A stretch of 64,000 bases of DNA from positions 2,867,001 to 2,931,000 of the forward strand of contig NW_018344185.1 of assembly GCF_002099425.1 (NCBI RefSeq), read 5' to 3'. Positions 11,235 to 24,045 of this stretch are shown in pieces. How positions within the stretch are numbered: the stretch's first letter is position 1; every line of letters begins with the position of its first letter. The position numbers and the translations under genes are program-made. The DNA comes from Phascolarctos cinereus (Eukaryota > Chordata > Mammalia > Diprotodontia > Phascolarctidae). The notes beneath the pieces are model-generated. The model saw nothing but the letters and a program-made list of their open reading frames with translations, made no database searches and was not told the DNA's origin.

Positions 11235-11515
11235 TGTCAAAGTATTGTGCATGACCTTTGAGAACTAAGTGATTTAACCCTATAGCGATACTTAAAAGAA
11301 ACATAGGATTCTTTAAAACAAAAATGCTCCTAGGAAACATTGGAGATTTAGAACAAATTATTTTGGTTATGGAACCAAAAAATACTAGAATTATACCTTT
11401 CAAAGATGCTTGGGGAAAAAAGGGACATCTTTGCATCTTCACCAATTCTAAGTTTAAAGGTCTTTCTCTTGACATGCCTCTTTGGCCAGTACTGTCCAGT
11501 GCCAGTACCTCCAAT
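11235..11515. other. Unassigned intergenic stretch
   Basis: Open frames exist on both strands (for example 11514-11194, 106 codons), but none resembles a known protein. Confidence 0.25.
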
Positions 11516-11519
11516 ATGT

Positions 11520-12380
11520 TCCAAAGGTTTTATTTGTTTCTCTTTTCATATCCTTTGACTTATCTTTCAGGGAATGGCCCATTAACATTTTTTTGGTAGC
11601 AATTCTCTATATACCTTAGATATCCTTGATTTGAGAAATATGCTCTAAGATTTTCTTCCCCAGTTCAGTTTACCTTCTAATTCTAGTCATATCAGTTTTG
11701 TTTTTGCATAAACCTTTGTTTTATGTCATGAAAATTGTCCATTTTATTTTCTGTCACTCTCACTGTCCCTTGTAAGGTCAAAACCTTTTCCTCTATCCAT
11801 AGCTGCATGATAAAAGGTATATTTTCCCTTGATCCTCTAAACTGTGTACTTTGTGACCTTTTATTTCTATGTCATGTATCTATTTAGCTTACTGTTGTGT
11901 ATGTCAGCTGTTGGTTTAAACCCTAATTTCTGCCAGGCTACTTTTCAGTTTTCTCAGAACATTTTATGGAATGGAGAATCCTTACCCTAGTAGTTAGGAT
12001 CTTGTTGGTTTTTTAACATTATGCCATTACAGTATGCTTATTTGCTTTTCTTTCTTGTGTACCTAATCTGTTCCCTTGATTGACTTTACTATTTTTTTTT
12101 TAAACTGTATGAAATAGTTTTGATGTTCTGTAGTATAGTTTGAGATTTTGTACTACTTAGGCTCCCTTCCTTCTCATTTTTTCCATCATTTTCCTTAAGA
12201 TTTTTGATTTTTTGTTCTTCACATTTTTAAACTTTTTCCCTAGCTTTAAAAAGCAACCCTTTGCCTATTTGCTTTATGTATTATTTGTGACAAATATTTA
12301 AGTGCAATGGTTGGTTTTGTTCTGCCCCTAAAAAGTCTCTACTACTTGTATCCTGTCATCTTGTAGATATATTTTAAAGG
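11520..12380 (-). mobile_element. Old L1 LINE, ORF2 3' part, antisense
   Basis: The plus strand reads as reversed marsupial L1 ORF2: accttagatatccttgattt, aagattttcttccccagttc, ataaacctttgttttatgtc, cttttcctctatccatagct, ctaatctgttcccttgattg. It is highly diverged with many interruptions. Confidence 0.7.
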
Positions 12381-12384
12381 AATA

Positions 12385-13500
12385 GAAACTAATTTTTAAT
12401 AATTACAGTAGCCCATCTGAAAAATAAGTAGAAATATAAATTAATCCCTTAAGAACAAAACAAAACAGAATGCAGCTAAATAGAAATATCATTTAATTAT
12501 CTGTTGTTTGGGGTTATATGCCCCACCATTGCTCTCCATTAGCCTGGAAATCAGAATTGATTACAGTGACATATAGAAACCCTTTCCCTCATAACTCTCC
12601 CTCTCTCTTCCAGTAAAGAGAATTCTGTGCCATGAACAATGACGCACCAGAAAAAAAAATTCTAAACTTAGTAACAAAAGAGTCCAATTGGCCAGGTGCT
12701 CTAAGTCTGTGATCTGCTTGATAAATTGTATTTAATGCTTCCCTGGAAATTCAAATGGTTTACCAACCCAACCCAACTTCAAGGGATCTCTTCTCACCAT
12801 ACTCAAAACACTGTAAGATAGTCTTGAATATTTGGTTGACCCAAATGTCAAAAACCCCCAAACCCCAAATTGCTTCCCTTTTTTAGGAGGCTATCACATT
12901 ACTTATTTCATTCCAATAAGTAGGTGTGATTTGTTATGTTCAAATAAGCCAAAATACGTGAGGATGTGACTCTTAATACTTGCTGCATTCCAAAGGGCAG
13001 AGAGGGTTTTCAGTTTGGTCAAGAGATGCTTTCAGGTCTCATTAGGCTTAGCATAGGACTTAATGTTCATTAATCCGAAGCGGATTTTTTTAAACATTCA
13101 CTCACATCACCTATGCCTTACTATCTATGTATATGTATGTATTTTTGTGTACTATTTCATCAAAAGTGACTGGAGTTAAAGTTACGTCTGTCTCATGTGT
13201 TTAAGTTTCACATTTTATTGTCCAAAAACTCTGGCTAGTGTTTGGCCACAAAATTTGTCCATGAAGCCCATTCTGAAATCTCATTTTCATCTAGCATGTT
13301 ACATTGCCAAAATTAGCTGGAATCTTGGGGCATGAAATTCACACAGTTCTGATTCAGTGACCCACTGTTTATGTCATAAAGCCTGATCTCCTTAGCCTGT
13401 CATGAATAACCCTCTATGATCTAACGTCAAATGACATTTCCAAGCTCAGCTTTCACTACTCTCTCCTTCACTATTCTACTCTAAAATGGTCTATTAATGG
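12385..13500. other. Unassigned stretch, low repeat content
   Basis: About 1.1 kb, AT-rich, with no repeat or exon that I recognise. It is one of the longer repeat-poor stretches downstream of CCDC93. Confidence 0.3.
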
Positions 13501-13504
13501 AGAA

Positions 13505-13925
13505 GCAACTTGTGGTAAGGAAGCCAGATGTTCTACATTCTACCCTTCCTACTTACTAGGAGTACATCCATGGACAAGTCACTTAAAGTTCTCTGAGCCT
13601 CAATATCCCTGTGGATAAAATGGAGTTACAGTACCTACAGAATCTACCTCTTAGGTTGTGGGGGTGTATCAAATGAGATAATCGATGTAATAATAATAGC
13701 TAGCATTTATATAGCACCTACTATGTGCCATAAACTGTGCTAAGTGCTTTAGAGGTATCTCATTTGAGCCTCACAACAATTCTGGGAGGTAAACGGATTA
13801 TCCCCATTTTACAGTTGAGGAAACTGAGGCAAACAGAGGTTAAGTGACTTGCCAAGTAAGCTAGTAAGTGTCTGAGGCTGGATTTGATGTAAAGCGCTAT
13901 ATAGGTGGCAGGTATTATTGCCTTG
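13505..13925 (+). mobile_element. CORE-SINE split by a second CORE-SINE
   Basis: Outer SINE: 13505-13690 (ggacaagtcacttaaagttc ... caaatgagataatcgatgta), resuming at about 13888 with gatgtaaagcgctatatagg. Inner SINE about 13691-13884 lies in reverse (ttttacagttgaggaaactg, aggttaagtgacttgccaag). GATGTAA repeats at both junctions. Confidence 0.7.
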
Positions 13926-13929
13926 CGAT

Positions 13930-14429
13930 TTCCTGTTACTGATTGCCCTTTCTCTACTCCATCTTTCCAAAATGGAGCCCTTTGAGGTCCAAGCTTAAAT
14001 TCCACATTTTCTACAAAACCTCCCCTGCTTTCCTGTACTGTCTGGTACCTGGGAAGGGCTCACTGGAGACTCAGAGCCAGAACAAAAGGCAGTACTACAA
14101 GCCCCTTTGCCCTTAGCTGGCAGAATGATGGTGGAAGAGGCATTGAGGGAGCACTACTCAACTGTGCATTAACACAGCTGAGCATTGCAGTTGAGGTTGA
14201 GCTGGGTGGGAGGGAGAAGAGGCTGGTGAGCATTTGTAGAGGGAGAAGAGAAGCTGGGCACAGAACAAAGCAGAACAGAATGGGCAGTGGAAGTCACGCT
14301 GAGTTGGAAAAAACAGCAGGTAAGCAGTTAGCAGGTGAACACAGTGTGCCAAGGTGTGCTGAAGTGTTCTGAAGGGCTGAGAACTTGTTCCCGGGCAGTG
14401 AGAAGACAATGAGATTTTACAGCTGGCTC
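13930..14429. other. Unassigned stretch, relatively G-rich
   Basis: No repeat family recognised; 14180-14300 is purine-rich (gggagggagaagaggctggt). Confidence 0.25.
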
Positions 14430-14640
14430 AATGTATCACAGGGCGAGAGCTAGAAGGGACTGAAGAGGCCACCTAGCCTTAAACCCCTCATTTTACAGAC
14501 TAGGAAACTAGGGCTATGGGAGAATAAACAACTTCATGCAAGGTCATGCAAGTAATTTAAGAAGTAGGATTTGTACCAAGGTCCTTTGACTCTAGAAACC
14601 CTGTCCTTTCCACTGCACTGTTGCCTTGAGGTCAAGGTTG
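14430..14640 (-). mobile_element. MIR/THER1-like SINE
   Basis: gagctagaagggactgaaga, cctcattttacagactagga, then a ctttccactgcactgttgcc end. Confidence 0.65.
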
Positions 14641-14734
14641 GGGAGGCCCCTCAAGGTCCCAATGAAATGACTGTGTCCTCTTCAGGGGTGGGACCAGGAG
14701 CAAGGCCTTTGTCCTGGGCCCTAACACCAATCTA

Positions 14735-15008
14735 GGCAGACTTGATCTTTCTGTCCTCTAAATCCTTACAACACTAAATATATCCTTCTTGGGGTAGGGA
14801 GCACTTACTGCCTTGTAACTTCTGTTTCATAATATTACTTTCCCATTTAGGCCATAAGAAGCCACAGCACATTACCTGTTTCTGCTAAGTGATTGTATCC
14901 TTCATTGCTTTCTTTTTCCCCTACTCCACCATGCCTAGAATAGTGCCTTGCACAAGAGGGGTAGGGGGAGGGAGGGTGGACAATAAATATCTATGGAATG
15001 AATGAGTT
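14735..15008 (+). mobile_element. L2 LINE 3' end
   Basis: Ends catgcctagaatagtgcctt then caataaatatctatggaatg, interrupted by a G-rich run (14957-14980). It abuts the proposed CCDC93 3' end. Confidence 0.55.
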
Positions 15009-15012
15009 AATT

Positions 15013-15018
15013 TTTATT
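15013..15018 (-). terminator. Candidate poly(A) signal AATAAA for CCDC93
   Basis: Canonical hexamer about 330 nt past the CCDC93 stop, followed on the minus strand by a pyrimidine-rich stretch. A-rich repeats also create this hexamer by chance, so it is only a candidate. Confidence 0.4.
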
Positions 15019-15349
15019 TTATAGAGACTTTATACAAATATTTTTCCTGATATCTTAATTATATGTAATGTTATTTTGGACATAAAAGAAAAATCTATAC
15101 AGAAAAGAAATATTGGCCATATTACATCTTATTCTGTGGAAGGGCTTTTACTCTAGTTATACCCTTTGTGTTGAATGACTGTCATTAAGAACCTGGCATG
15201 GGAATGAAAGGAAACAAAATAGAAAAAAAAATCCAGGGTATTTGAAGCAGTCTGCCAATGTCTCTGGGCTGCTACTATCACGTTTCATAACATGGTAATC
15301 CATCTCCAGGCTAGAAAAATCAATTAAGGTTGCCAGCTGATGAGTTTTC
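15013..15349 (-). other. CCDC93: CCDC93 3' UTR (proposed extent)
   Basis: Sequence downstream of the stop codon, without an obvious interspersed repeat, running to an AATAAA hexamer on the minus strand at 15018-15013. An L2 3' end on the opposite strand begins right after it. The short UTR is a proposal; human CCDC93 transcripts may use longer ends, and no RNA evidence is available. Confidence 0.5.
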
Positions 15350-15403
15350 TCAGGAAATATGGGATTTCACCTTGGACAGCAGTATTTCATTCTTGCGGCA
15401 TTC
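15350..15403 (-). CDS. CCDC93: CCDC93 terminal coding exon and stop
   Basis: 54 nt, phase 0, encoding [17 protein letters not shown] followed by TGA at 15352-15350. Human ends EGRKNEMLLSKVKAKAS, so only the last few residues and one Gly to Cys differ. The acceptor is actttctcatcag. The last intron is 10.7 kb, the longest complete one here. Confidence 0.94.
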   Translation of the reverse strand, partial: ECRKNEILLSKVKSHIS

Positions 15404-18400
15404 CTGATGAGAAAGTGCAATGAGAAATTAATTAGAACAGCTCACATTTATATGATGCTACATGGTTTACAAATGACTTCTCTCACAACTACCTCATGGA
15501 GGTAGATGAGGATACACCAGTCTTTTCTTCCACGAACAAATCTTAACGGACCTGAGCTATTCCCCTCCACTCCCTTCCTCCCACCTGTGGAGATCTGAAC
15601 AAAGAGAAAATGAAAATCTCATAGAACTAACCTGGAAGCTAAACTTTATATAATACATATGGACCTTCGTTGCTCAAGCCACTGACGTACTTTCTTAAAC
15701 ATGGTGAATCATTTTGTAATCTTGTGTCTCCTGTCCTCTCTCATACTGCCAAACCATGCCATTTACATCCTCCAGACTCTCATCTCTGTTCATCTCTAAT
15801 ACTCCCTAGATAAGGACAGTTCAGTTGCCCCAGTATTCTTTCTACAGTGGTCCATAGCTGCTATTTTTATATTCTTGTCTCAATAAGCATGACTTTTAAT
15901 TTTTGTATTCTGACCTCCATCACTAAAATGGACAGGTCCCACAAGCACCCTATCCTCCTTCCCCTAGTTCCTTGATGGTATGTTGGCCTATGTCTCTCCA
16001 TTAGACTAGAATAGGGATTTGTAGCCTTTTTTGTGTGTTATGGACCCCCACATTGACCCCCCACGACAGTATGGTGAAGCCTATGGATCCCCTCTCATGA
16101 CAATATTTTAAAATATTTGAAGAAAACACAAAATTTCATTTAGAGATTAGTGGAAATAATGTAATTTTTTTTCTCTCTCAAGTGCAAGGGACCCTTGAAA
16201 TCTGTCCATAGACTCCCTGGGGGTCCTGTAAATCCCAGGTCAAGAATTTTGGGTTAGAAGTTCACTAATAGTAGATGCTGTAGCTTCCATATATCCTCCA
16301 CAGTGCTTAGAATCTCAGAATTGAAAGGCTATCTAATTCAAAACAACTGATTATTTAATTGACAAATGGTTATCCAGGGATAAGAGTCTCACTGCCTCAT
16401 AAGGTAGTCCATTACACAGTTCTGAACAGATCTTTAGGAAATTTTTTCCTTAAACATGCTATAACTTTGCAACTTCTCCCCATGGTTCCTGATTCTACTC
16501 TCCAGAGTCAAGTAAAACAAGTCTAATTGGAAAGAGTTTACCATATCTAGCCAGCCCCGAACCCCACCATCTTTCTGCCATGCCACACAATGTGCATGTT
16601 CTTCTTTTCCCTCCCACTGCTTGCTCTAGAACAGCCATCAAATCAACACTACCATTCTTAGAAAGGACCTGTCAATTAGCATGATTCCACTTAGCATCCC
16701 TGTGATTCTCCAGATTCTCCCTGGACACTACTTCTTCTGTTAGATTGTAAGCTCCTTGAGGACAGGAACTGTCTTTCTTTTGGTATTTTTATCTCCTCCA
16801 AATTAGCACTATTCTTGTTACATTGTATACATGCTAATTTAATTCATTCATCTTTCAGGTGATTTGCCTTCAAATAATGAAGACAGTGATCATGTCTTCC
16901 CTCTCTCCATCCTCTCCACAGGTCTTTTCTTGAGGCTAAACATCACTGGTTCCTTTAACTGATTCTTGGTGCACAAAGTTTGGAGATCATTCCCTTCTTC
17001 TGTGTGTGCTCTAGTTTGCCAATGTCCTCCTAAAACATACTGTTTAGAACAGCACCCAATGCTCCGGATGTAGTCTTATCAGGGTAGAGTTTAGCGGGAC
17101 TCCATCCTCCTTCTGGATACTGAAAAGTAGGCTAAGAGCATATTTAATTTTGGGGTAGCCAAATCACACCACAGGTCTTTTTCACACACACTGACTCATG
17201 TCTGATCGCATCTACACAAAGCTGTATTTGAACAGATGGGTTCTTGAACCCAAATGGAGGGCACTGATCTCTAATCAATGACATTTTATTAGATCTAGCT
17301 TATCTTTCCATATTGGCCACTAAGTTAATATCCCTAATTAATACTGAATGTCTGTTCTGAGGCTACTGTCTTATCTTCATTGAACTGCCTCAAAATGTCT
17401 GGTGTTCTCTTTATGTTTAGGCACAAGATCAAGTCTCCCAAATTCCTTTAGTGTTTACTATCTGTTTTCCTGTGCAATTCTCAAGCCTTCCTTATCTCTT
17501 TACAGATATTCTGCCCATTCTACCTGGGCATCCTGAAGTACTCTCCTTTTCTTAATTGGGTAAATATGCTTTCCAGAGTCTTCTTGGTGTTTATCTTGTG
17601 CTTTTAGGTTAAACCCTCTGCTAGTCTCTTCCTTATCCTGGCCTGACAAGCCAAGGTCAGGGCAAAAAAGGTTCGCTGTTGTCAGTCTGGAAAGAGAGAA
17701 GGCTGAGATGAGGCAGGAACACAGAATAAATATCATGAGAGAGAGAACAAGGAACAAAGACCTCTTCACTACACTCCAGAATATGACAAAGGGCTCCATG
17801 CCCTACTACTTGAAGTTTAAAGGCTGTAGTTCTAAGACAAATAAAATGGAGTTCCACTTAACATGGTGGGTAGCAACTCGTTACTCCAAGAAAGAGTATA
17901 GGCTACAGAGATAAAATAGCTTTGAGAGGAATTCTGGTAAATAAATGAGTGACAGACTCATAATTAAATACAAAGAAAAACTATGGTCATGACCCCGTGA
18001 GGACACCAAAGAGAATCACTAGGACTGTCTATGACTTGGGTAGCTCACAAATGAAAACTGAGGCCTATAAAGAACCTGGGGCCAGCCCAAGGAAGTATGG
18101 TTGGAGTTTATGATATCACACAGCACAGAGGTGCAGATCCTGTTTCTGCATCTACAAGGGAAAAGCACTGCATCTGGAGTCGAGAACACTGAGTTGGAGG
18201 CCCAACTTTGCTACTCATTATCATCCATCAAATCATAGGACTGTTTTAAGGAGAAAACAGAAAGTGCTAGGTAACCCCCTTCAAAAAATGTAATAAAAAC
18301 GACGGCTCTTCTTTTTAGTATTATTCTCCTGGGTCCCAGAACACTGGTCCCAGGCTCTTGATTGCTGGTTCTGAGATGAAAGGCCCTTTCCCCCCCTCAT

Positions 18401-21400
18401 TTCTTTCAAGGCCTGCCAACATGTGATCATTTTTCCTCTTCCCTTGAGAACTCTGGGCTTTATGAACTTCAGTGAACAGGGCATCTTTGCTTCCACACTT
18501 GTTCCCCATGGCTGTCTACAAAGATTTCAGCTTTTCAAAGTGTAAGTGAAGAAGCTTATTAGAAGAGAGTTAATGTGCTCAGCTAATAAGACCCCAGGCT
18601 GGCAGAGTCTAGCACCAGAATAAGGATGCCTTCCCCTAAGGCTCCAGGGATCCACTTAGCGAAAAATTCTCTTAAAGCCTTGCATTTTCTGAATCAAAAG
18701 GCCCTCTAAACCAATTTCATATTCTTCCTTGAGCTCCTCTCCTTACATTTCCTATTACTCTAGGGTCTTTTTTCTTTCTTTCAGCAGTCATTGTAACCGG
18801 CATCTCAGAAATATCCACAGAAGTTTGGGGGACAGAGTCAAATCAGTAACTGTGATTGTCATATTTTAAGAAGTAAATGAACAATGGAGGCTCCCAACAG
18901 ACTATCTGTGCATGATGACATAGGGTCTTATTTCTACATCTGCTCAGTTAAATACAGGACCTATGAGATCATATGTCAATTATGACAGAGTAAAATGCAT
19001 CTTGCCTCTGAAAAGCCTAGCCAGATTACTCCTGCCTATGGCTAGCTCTCCCTCCTCTGAGCTCAGAGGAATTACTGTCTTGTTAGTACCATTCATCATA
19101 TAGCACTTCTTATATAATCTTAAAATTTTGGTATTATTGAACTTTTTACCCACTAACACTAACTCCACAATGGCTGGGATACTACCATTTCTTTGTATTC
19201 TCATAGGGCTGGTCTCTAGCCTTAAAGTAGCTAGCCACTCTATCGATATTTGTTGATTGACAATTCTCTCTCTCTCCCCTTTCTTCCCTCCCTCTTTCCC
19301 CCTCCTTCTACCCCTTCCCTTCTTCTTTCTCCCTAGCCCACCCCACTAAGAAAAGTGGTTTTACTCTAACCTACTCTTTTTTTCTGACCTGGGATGGTAA
19401 GTCCCTCTTTAGAAGGGGGGCTCACCATATTGACGCCAACTTATTATGGAGATGTGAATAGTTATAGACCTACTGTAGCTCAGAACTTCCAAACTCAAGT
19501 GATACACCAGCCATAGCCTCCCCCAATAGCAGGATTTATAGCTGTGTGCTACCATACCCAGATCTTTTTCGTTCCCACTTCATAATTTTTACTGGTTAGT
19601 GAAGATGAAGAAGTGTAAAATACCCTATTTGTGCCTAACTACTATTCATATTTCTCCCAATTTTTTTTGGGGGGGTGAGGCAAATGGGGCTAAGTGACTT
19701 GCCCAGGGTCACACTGCTAGTGAGTGCTATGTGTCTGAGGCCAGATTTGAACTCAGGTCCTCCTGACTCCAGGGCTGGTGCTCTATCCACTGCACCACCT
19801 AGCTGCCCCTTCCCCAAATATTTTCAATCAATCCTTCAGAAGACTGTGCTCTAGCAGTTCCAGAAATGCTATGGATTCACCCATACACAATGGGAACCAA
19901 AACTGGAGCCTTTGGGTGAGGTTAGTCTAAAAAAGTAGGCATGAACTGACTGGGAGTCTGTACCTTCCTCATGGCACCAGGAAACTGAGGAGCAAAAAGC
20001 TCTCACTGTGTGAACCTTAATATTGTCTGTCCTGCCTTGACTAAGAAAGGCAAGGTGTCCCTTCATTAAGCTTGTCTAGCAAGAGAAATCCTTTCTAAGT
20101 CTAGTGAAAATGGCTGTGGTAAGGCCTACTTTCTGAGGAGGATGTTTGTTCTAATCTTCAAGAGAAGTTTCTGTTAAGAACACAGTAGAAAAGAGTACAA
20201 ATTTCATGGTTTTGGTGAATATCATCTATAAATGATTTCTGGAGAATGAGGATTTTAAATGGTGTAGAGAATTCAGAGAAGGCCTGAAAGGGGGCAGAGC
20301 CAAGATGGTAGAGTAAAAGCAGTGACTTGCTTGAGCTCTTCCCCAAACCCCTCCAAATACCTGTAAAAAATGCCTCTAAGCAAATACTAAAGCAGCAGAA
20401 TCCACAAAAAGACAAAGTAAAACAAATTTCCTGCCCGAGACAACCTGAATGTTTTGCAGTTTGGTGTGGGCCCACAGGCAAAATAGGCCTCAGTGAACTT
20501 GGAACAGCACTCAGAGGACTGAATCATGGGCAGATGTGGTGGTTTCCAGGCTTCTCAACTCACGAACACAAAAGGGAACTTAGAAGGGTCAGTAGGAAAA
20601 GTCTGTGACCACAGTGAGAGAGAAGCTCCGTCCCAGACCCAGTCCCCAAGTGTGGCCCTGGGGCGGCGGCTGCTTCCAGAACTTCAGACTGAGGGGGAAT
20701 TGAGTGGCTTATCAGAGGGGGATTGCAGGTATCTCTTTGCTGGTGTAAGATTCTCTTGTTTTGCCCATGCTTGGATTGGGGTCACAGTTCTGGGTGGCAG
20801 TCCTGGGGCAAGAAGAGTGTTGGTGTGGTGGAACTTGTAGTGGTGATGGAGAGGAAATCTTCCTCACAGTTCCAAGGCAGAAAACAGTGCTTGTGGTCAC
20901 TCACAGATCACAGCACAGACCAGAAAAGGAGTAAACACCTCGCCTTTGATCATATCACCTTGGAAGAACTGAAAATTTACAAGTCCCTAGAAGTATCTCT
21001 GAAAACAGCTACACAAAACCCCTGAAGCTTGGGACAGTACATTCTCCACACTGGAAGCAGACCCCTACCTTAATAAAGAGTTTATAACTCAAGTAATTGG
21101 CTGGGATCATGAACAAATCTCGCAAAAAAAAAAATCAGACCACAGAATCTTTCCTTGGTGACAAAGAAGATTAAAACATACAACCAGAAGAAGACAACGA
21201 AGTCAAAGCTCCTACATCCAAAGCCTCCAAGAAAAATATGAATCAGTCTCAGGCCATGCAAGAACTCAAAAAGGATTTTGAGAAGCAAGTAAGAGAAGTA
21301 CAGGAAAAACTGGGAAGAGAAATGAGAGTGATGCAAGAAAATCATGAGAAGTCAGAGGAGGAAACCAGGATATGAGGCTGGGGAAGGTGGACAAGAGTCA

Positions 21401-23983
21401 AGGGTTAGCACAGCTACTGCAATTTTGCACAGTACAGGGGGATGTTGGGTTGAAGTTAAAACAAGTTTCTTTACCACAGTGTCTCTCAATCCCTTTTCCG
21501 TTTGAGGACTAATGCCCTGGAGGGATCTATCTCAGCCGGACCTAAAAAAACTAAGCTGAGTTTCTGATCATAAGTAAGATGACAAGTGAACTGAGAGACC
21601 CAAAAGAGAGAATGGAAGTCAAGGCAATTCAGTGTAGTCAACTGTTGTTGTTTAGTCATTTTCAGTGTCTGACTCTGCATGACCCCTTTTTGGGGTTTTC
21701 TTGATAAAGATACTGCAGTAGTTTGCCATTTCCTTCTCCAGCTCCTTTTACAAGTGAGGAAACTGAGGGTTAAGTGACTTGCCCAGGGTCACACAGCTAA
21801 TAAGTGTCCAAGGCCAGGTTTGAACTCAGGTCTTCTAACTCCAGGCCCAGTGCTAGAGGCCAAAGGACAGTGCTGATAATTTCCTAGGCCTCTGTACATT
21901 CTGAGGCAACATTCCTAAGAAGACAGTTTCAAAGCCAGTGGGCAAGAGAGCGGACTGAGAAAGATGGAGAGAACCTCCTAGCTACTGGATGAGGAGGATG
22001 AAAAGGACTGAAGTAAGTTTCCTGGCTACTGGCTGAGAGTACCAAGTGAGCAGAGAGCCATAGCCTTCCTGGAAAGGAAAGGCTTATTAATCACAGCATC
22101 TTCTGAAGATGGGGGACAGATTTGGAGGTGGATCTGAAAACAGCACGTCAGCTGAGGGCTAGAGCTGAGGCACTGAAGGAGGCATAAGGAACAGGCTGAC
22201 AGCAGAGGATTATTCACCACAACATTCTCTCTTCCCTTCCAGTGACTACTTCTTCAGGGTATTAGGTGAGCCTGAAAATAGGCAGGGTTAACAGTGAGCT
22301 GGAGTAAAGAGCAGCGCCTGTGCCTGGTGGGGAGTGGGCCCAGCCAGAAGTATGATGGGCACGAGCAGGGAACACTACACTACAAATGGGAAACCCACAG
22401 AAGTTATACAAAGTGACGGCAGTAATAGATGTCACTGGCGGTTTTGCAGTGTTGGAGCCATGAGCCAGCCCTCCCTGCACGTGCCCAGGTCCCATGTATT
22501 CCCTGTATGTGCATATTTCTTGATCACCCTAGCTTCTATTACCCTTTCTCCTAAAATTACATTGTATTCATTTATATGTATGTATTTACGTATGTATATA
22601 TGTATGTATATGTGTGTATATGTATACATGTATATATATATTCTGTATAAACTCATAGACTTATATGTTGCCTTCTCCATTAGAATGTAAGCTCCTCAAG
22701 GGCAGGAATTGTTCCATTTGTCTTTAAATCCTCCGTATTTACCAAAGTGCCTGGCACAGAGGAGGCAGTTAATGAATGCTTACTGACTGAAGTAAGCACA
22801 GTAAGAAAGTACAACATAGCACCTTCCAAGAAGTCTAAGAAGTCTCTCCTTACTCAAGTATAAAATAAGCATTTTACTTTCCCTGGAGATGACAGTCTAG
22901 CACTTTGAAGGTGTTGCTCCTGTCTCAGGAAATGTAAACATCACCAAACCAGTGCATGAACATTTATCATTTTTGTCTTTGTTTTGTCTTTGCTTATTTT
23001 AGTTCATTCAGGTTAAAAAAAGAGGAGCCCAGAAGTAGTAAAGGCATTCATAATAGTCTTGAGTTCTGAGTTTTGGAAAACAGTATGGAAGCATAAATTT
23101 CCAAAACCTGATACAACCTCAGAAGTCATCTAGCCCAATTCTTACCCCAAGAATCATCAAGTCTCTGCTTAAGGATCTCTAGCAAGGGAGAACTCACTGT
23201 CCCTCAAAGCAGATGATTCTATTTTTGGACAAATTTAACTGTTAAGAAGTTTTCTATTATTTTGAATAAAAAATCTGTCTCCACATAATTTCTTCCCACT
23301 GGTTTAGGTTCAGAAGCTCTTTGGGTTAAAGCAGAACTGAAGATTGCTGTCACGTCTACTCTTTGTCTTTCCTCTTCTAATCCCTGTATGGCATGATTCT
23401 GAGTAACCTCACTAGCCTTGTCAGTCTTTAGAGGGATTCTAGTTAATAAATACTGTCTATACATTTAAGAATGACATCCAGAGACTCTACCTCATCATTT
23501 CCCATCTGACAATTTTCTTGGACCCCATGATATCCTGAAACTCACCATTCTGCAAGATGAAATCAACTCTAAAACTCACTTCCTCAGCTCATTTCCCACA
23601 CTGGCTCATCATTCTCCAAGATGTTATCAATTCTGAAACTCACAGCTCTTCAGTACCCCTGGCCCGCAGTGGGGCCCCTCTCTCTGGTAGGGGACAGTAA
23701 GGGGTGGACACCTAGGAGCTCGTCTCAGATCCCCAGTTTGAGAAGTACATCCTGAGAATTCACCTCATCATTTCCTACCTGGCTGCTTTCATGGACTTCA
23801 TGATCTCTAGAAACTCATCATTCTGCAAGATGAAATCTAATCCTGAAACTCACTTCTTCAGATCATTTCCCACCTTGGCTACAGGACTTCTTTATAACCC
23901 ATGATAGGTAACTTCCCTCACCCTGTCCCCACTGATTTTCAACTTCTTTTTATGTATTGTCTCCTCTCATTATTATTATTATT

Positions 23984-24045
<62 letters not shown>

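Noticed and set aside
1-15000. Expected downstream neighbour DDX18
   Set aside because: No helicase motifs or DDX18 C-terminal residues were seen on either strand; the gene probably lies further left.
20327-20840. Overlapping frames of 93-104 codons
   Set aside because: They lie in the 5' UTR of an L1/HAL1 element, upstream of its ORF1.
23476-23890. Endogenous retrovirus or LTR
   Set aside because: No gag, pol, env, primer-binding site or polypurine tract recognised here or elsewhere; kept only as an unnamed direct repeat.
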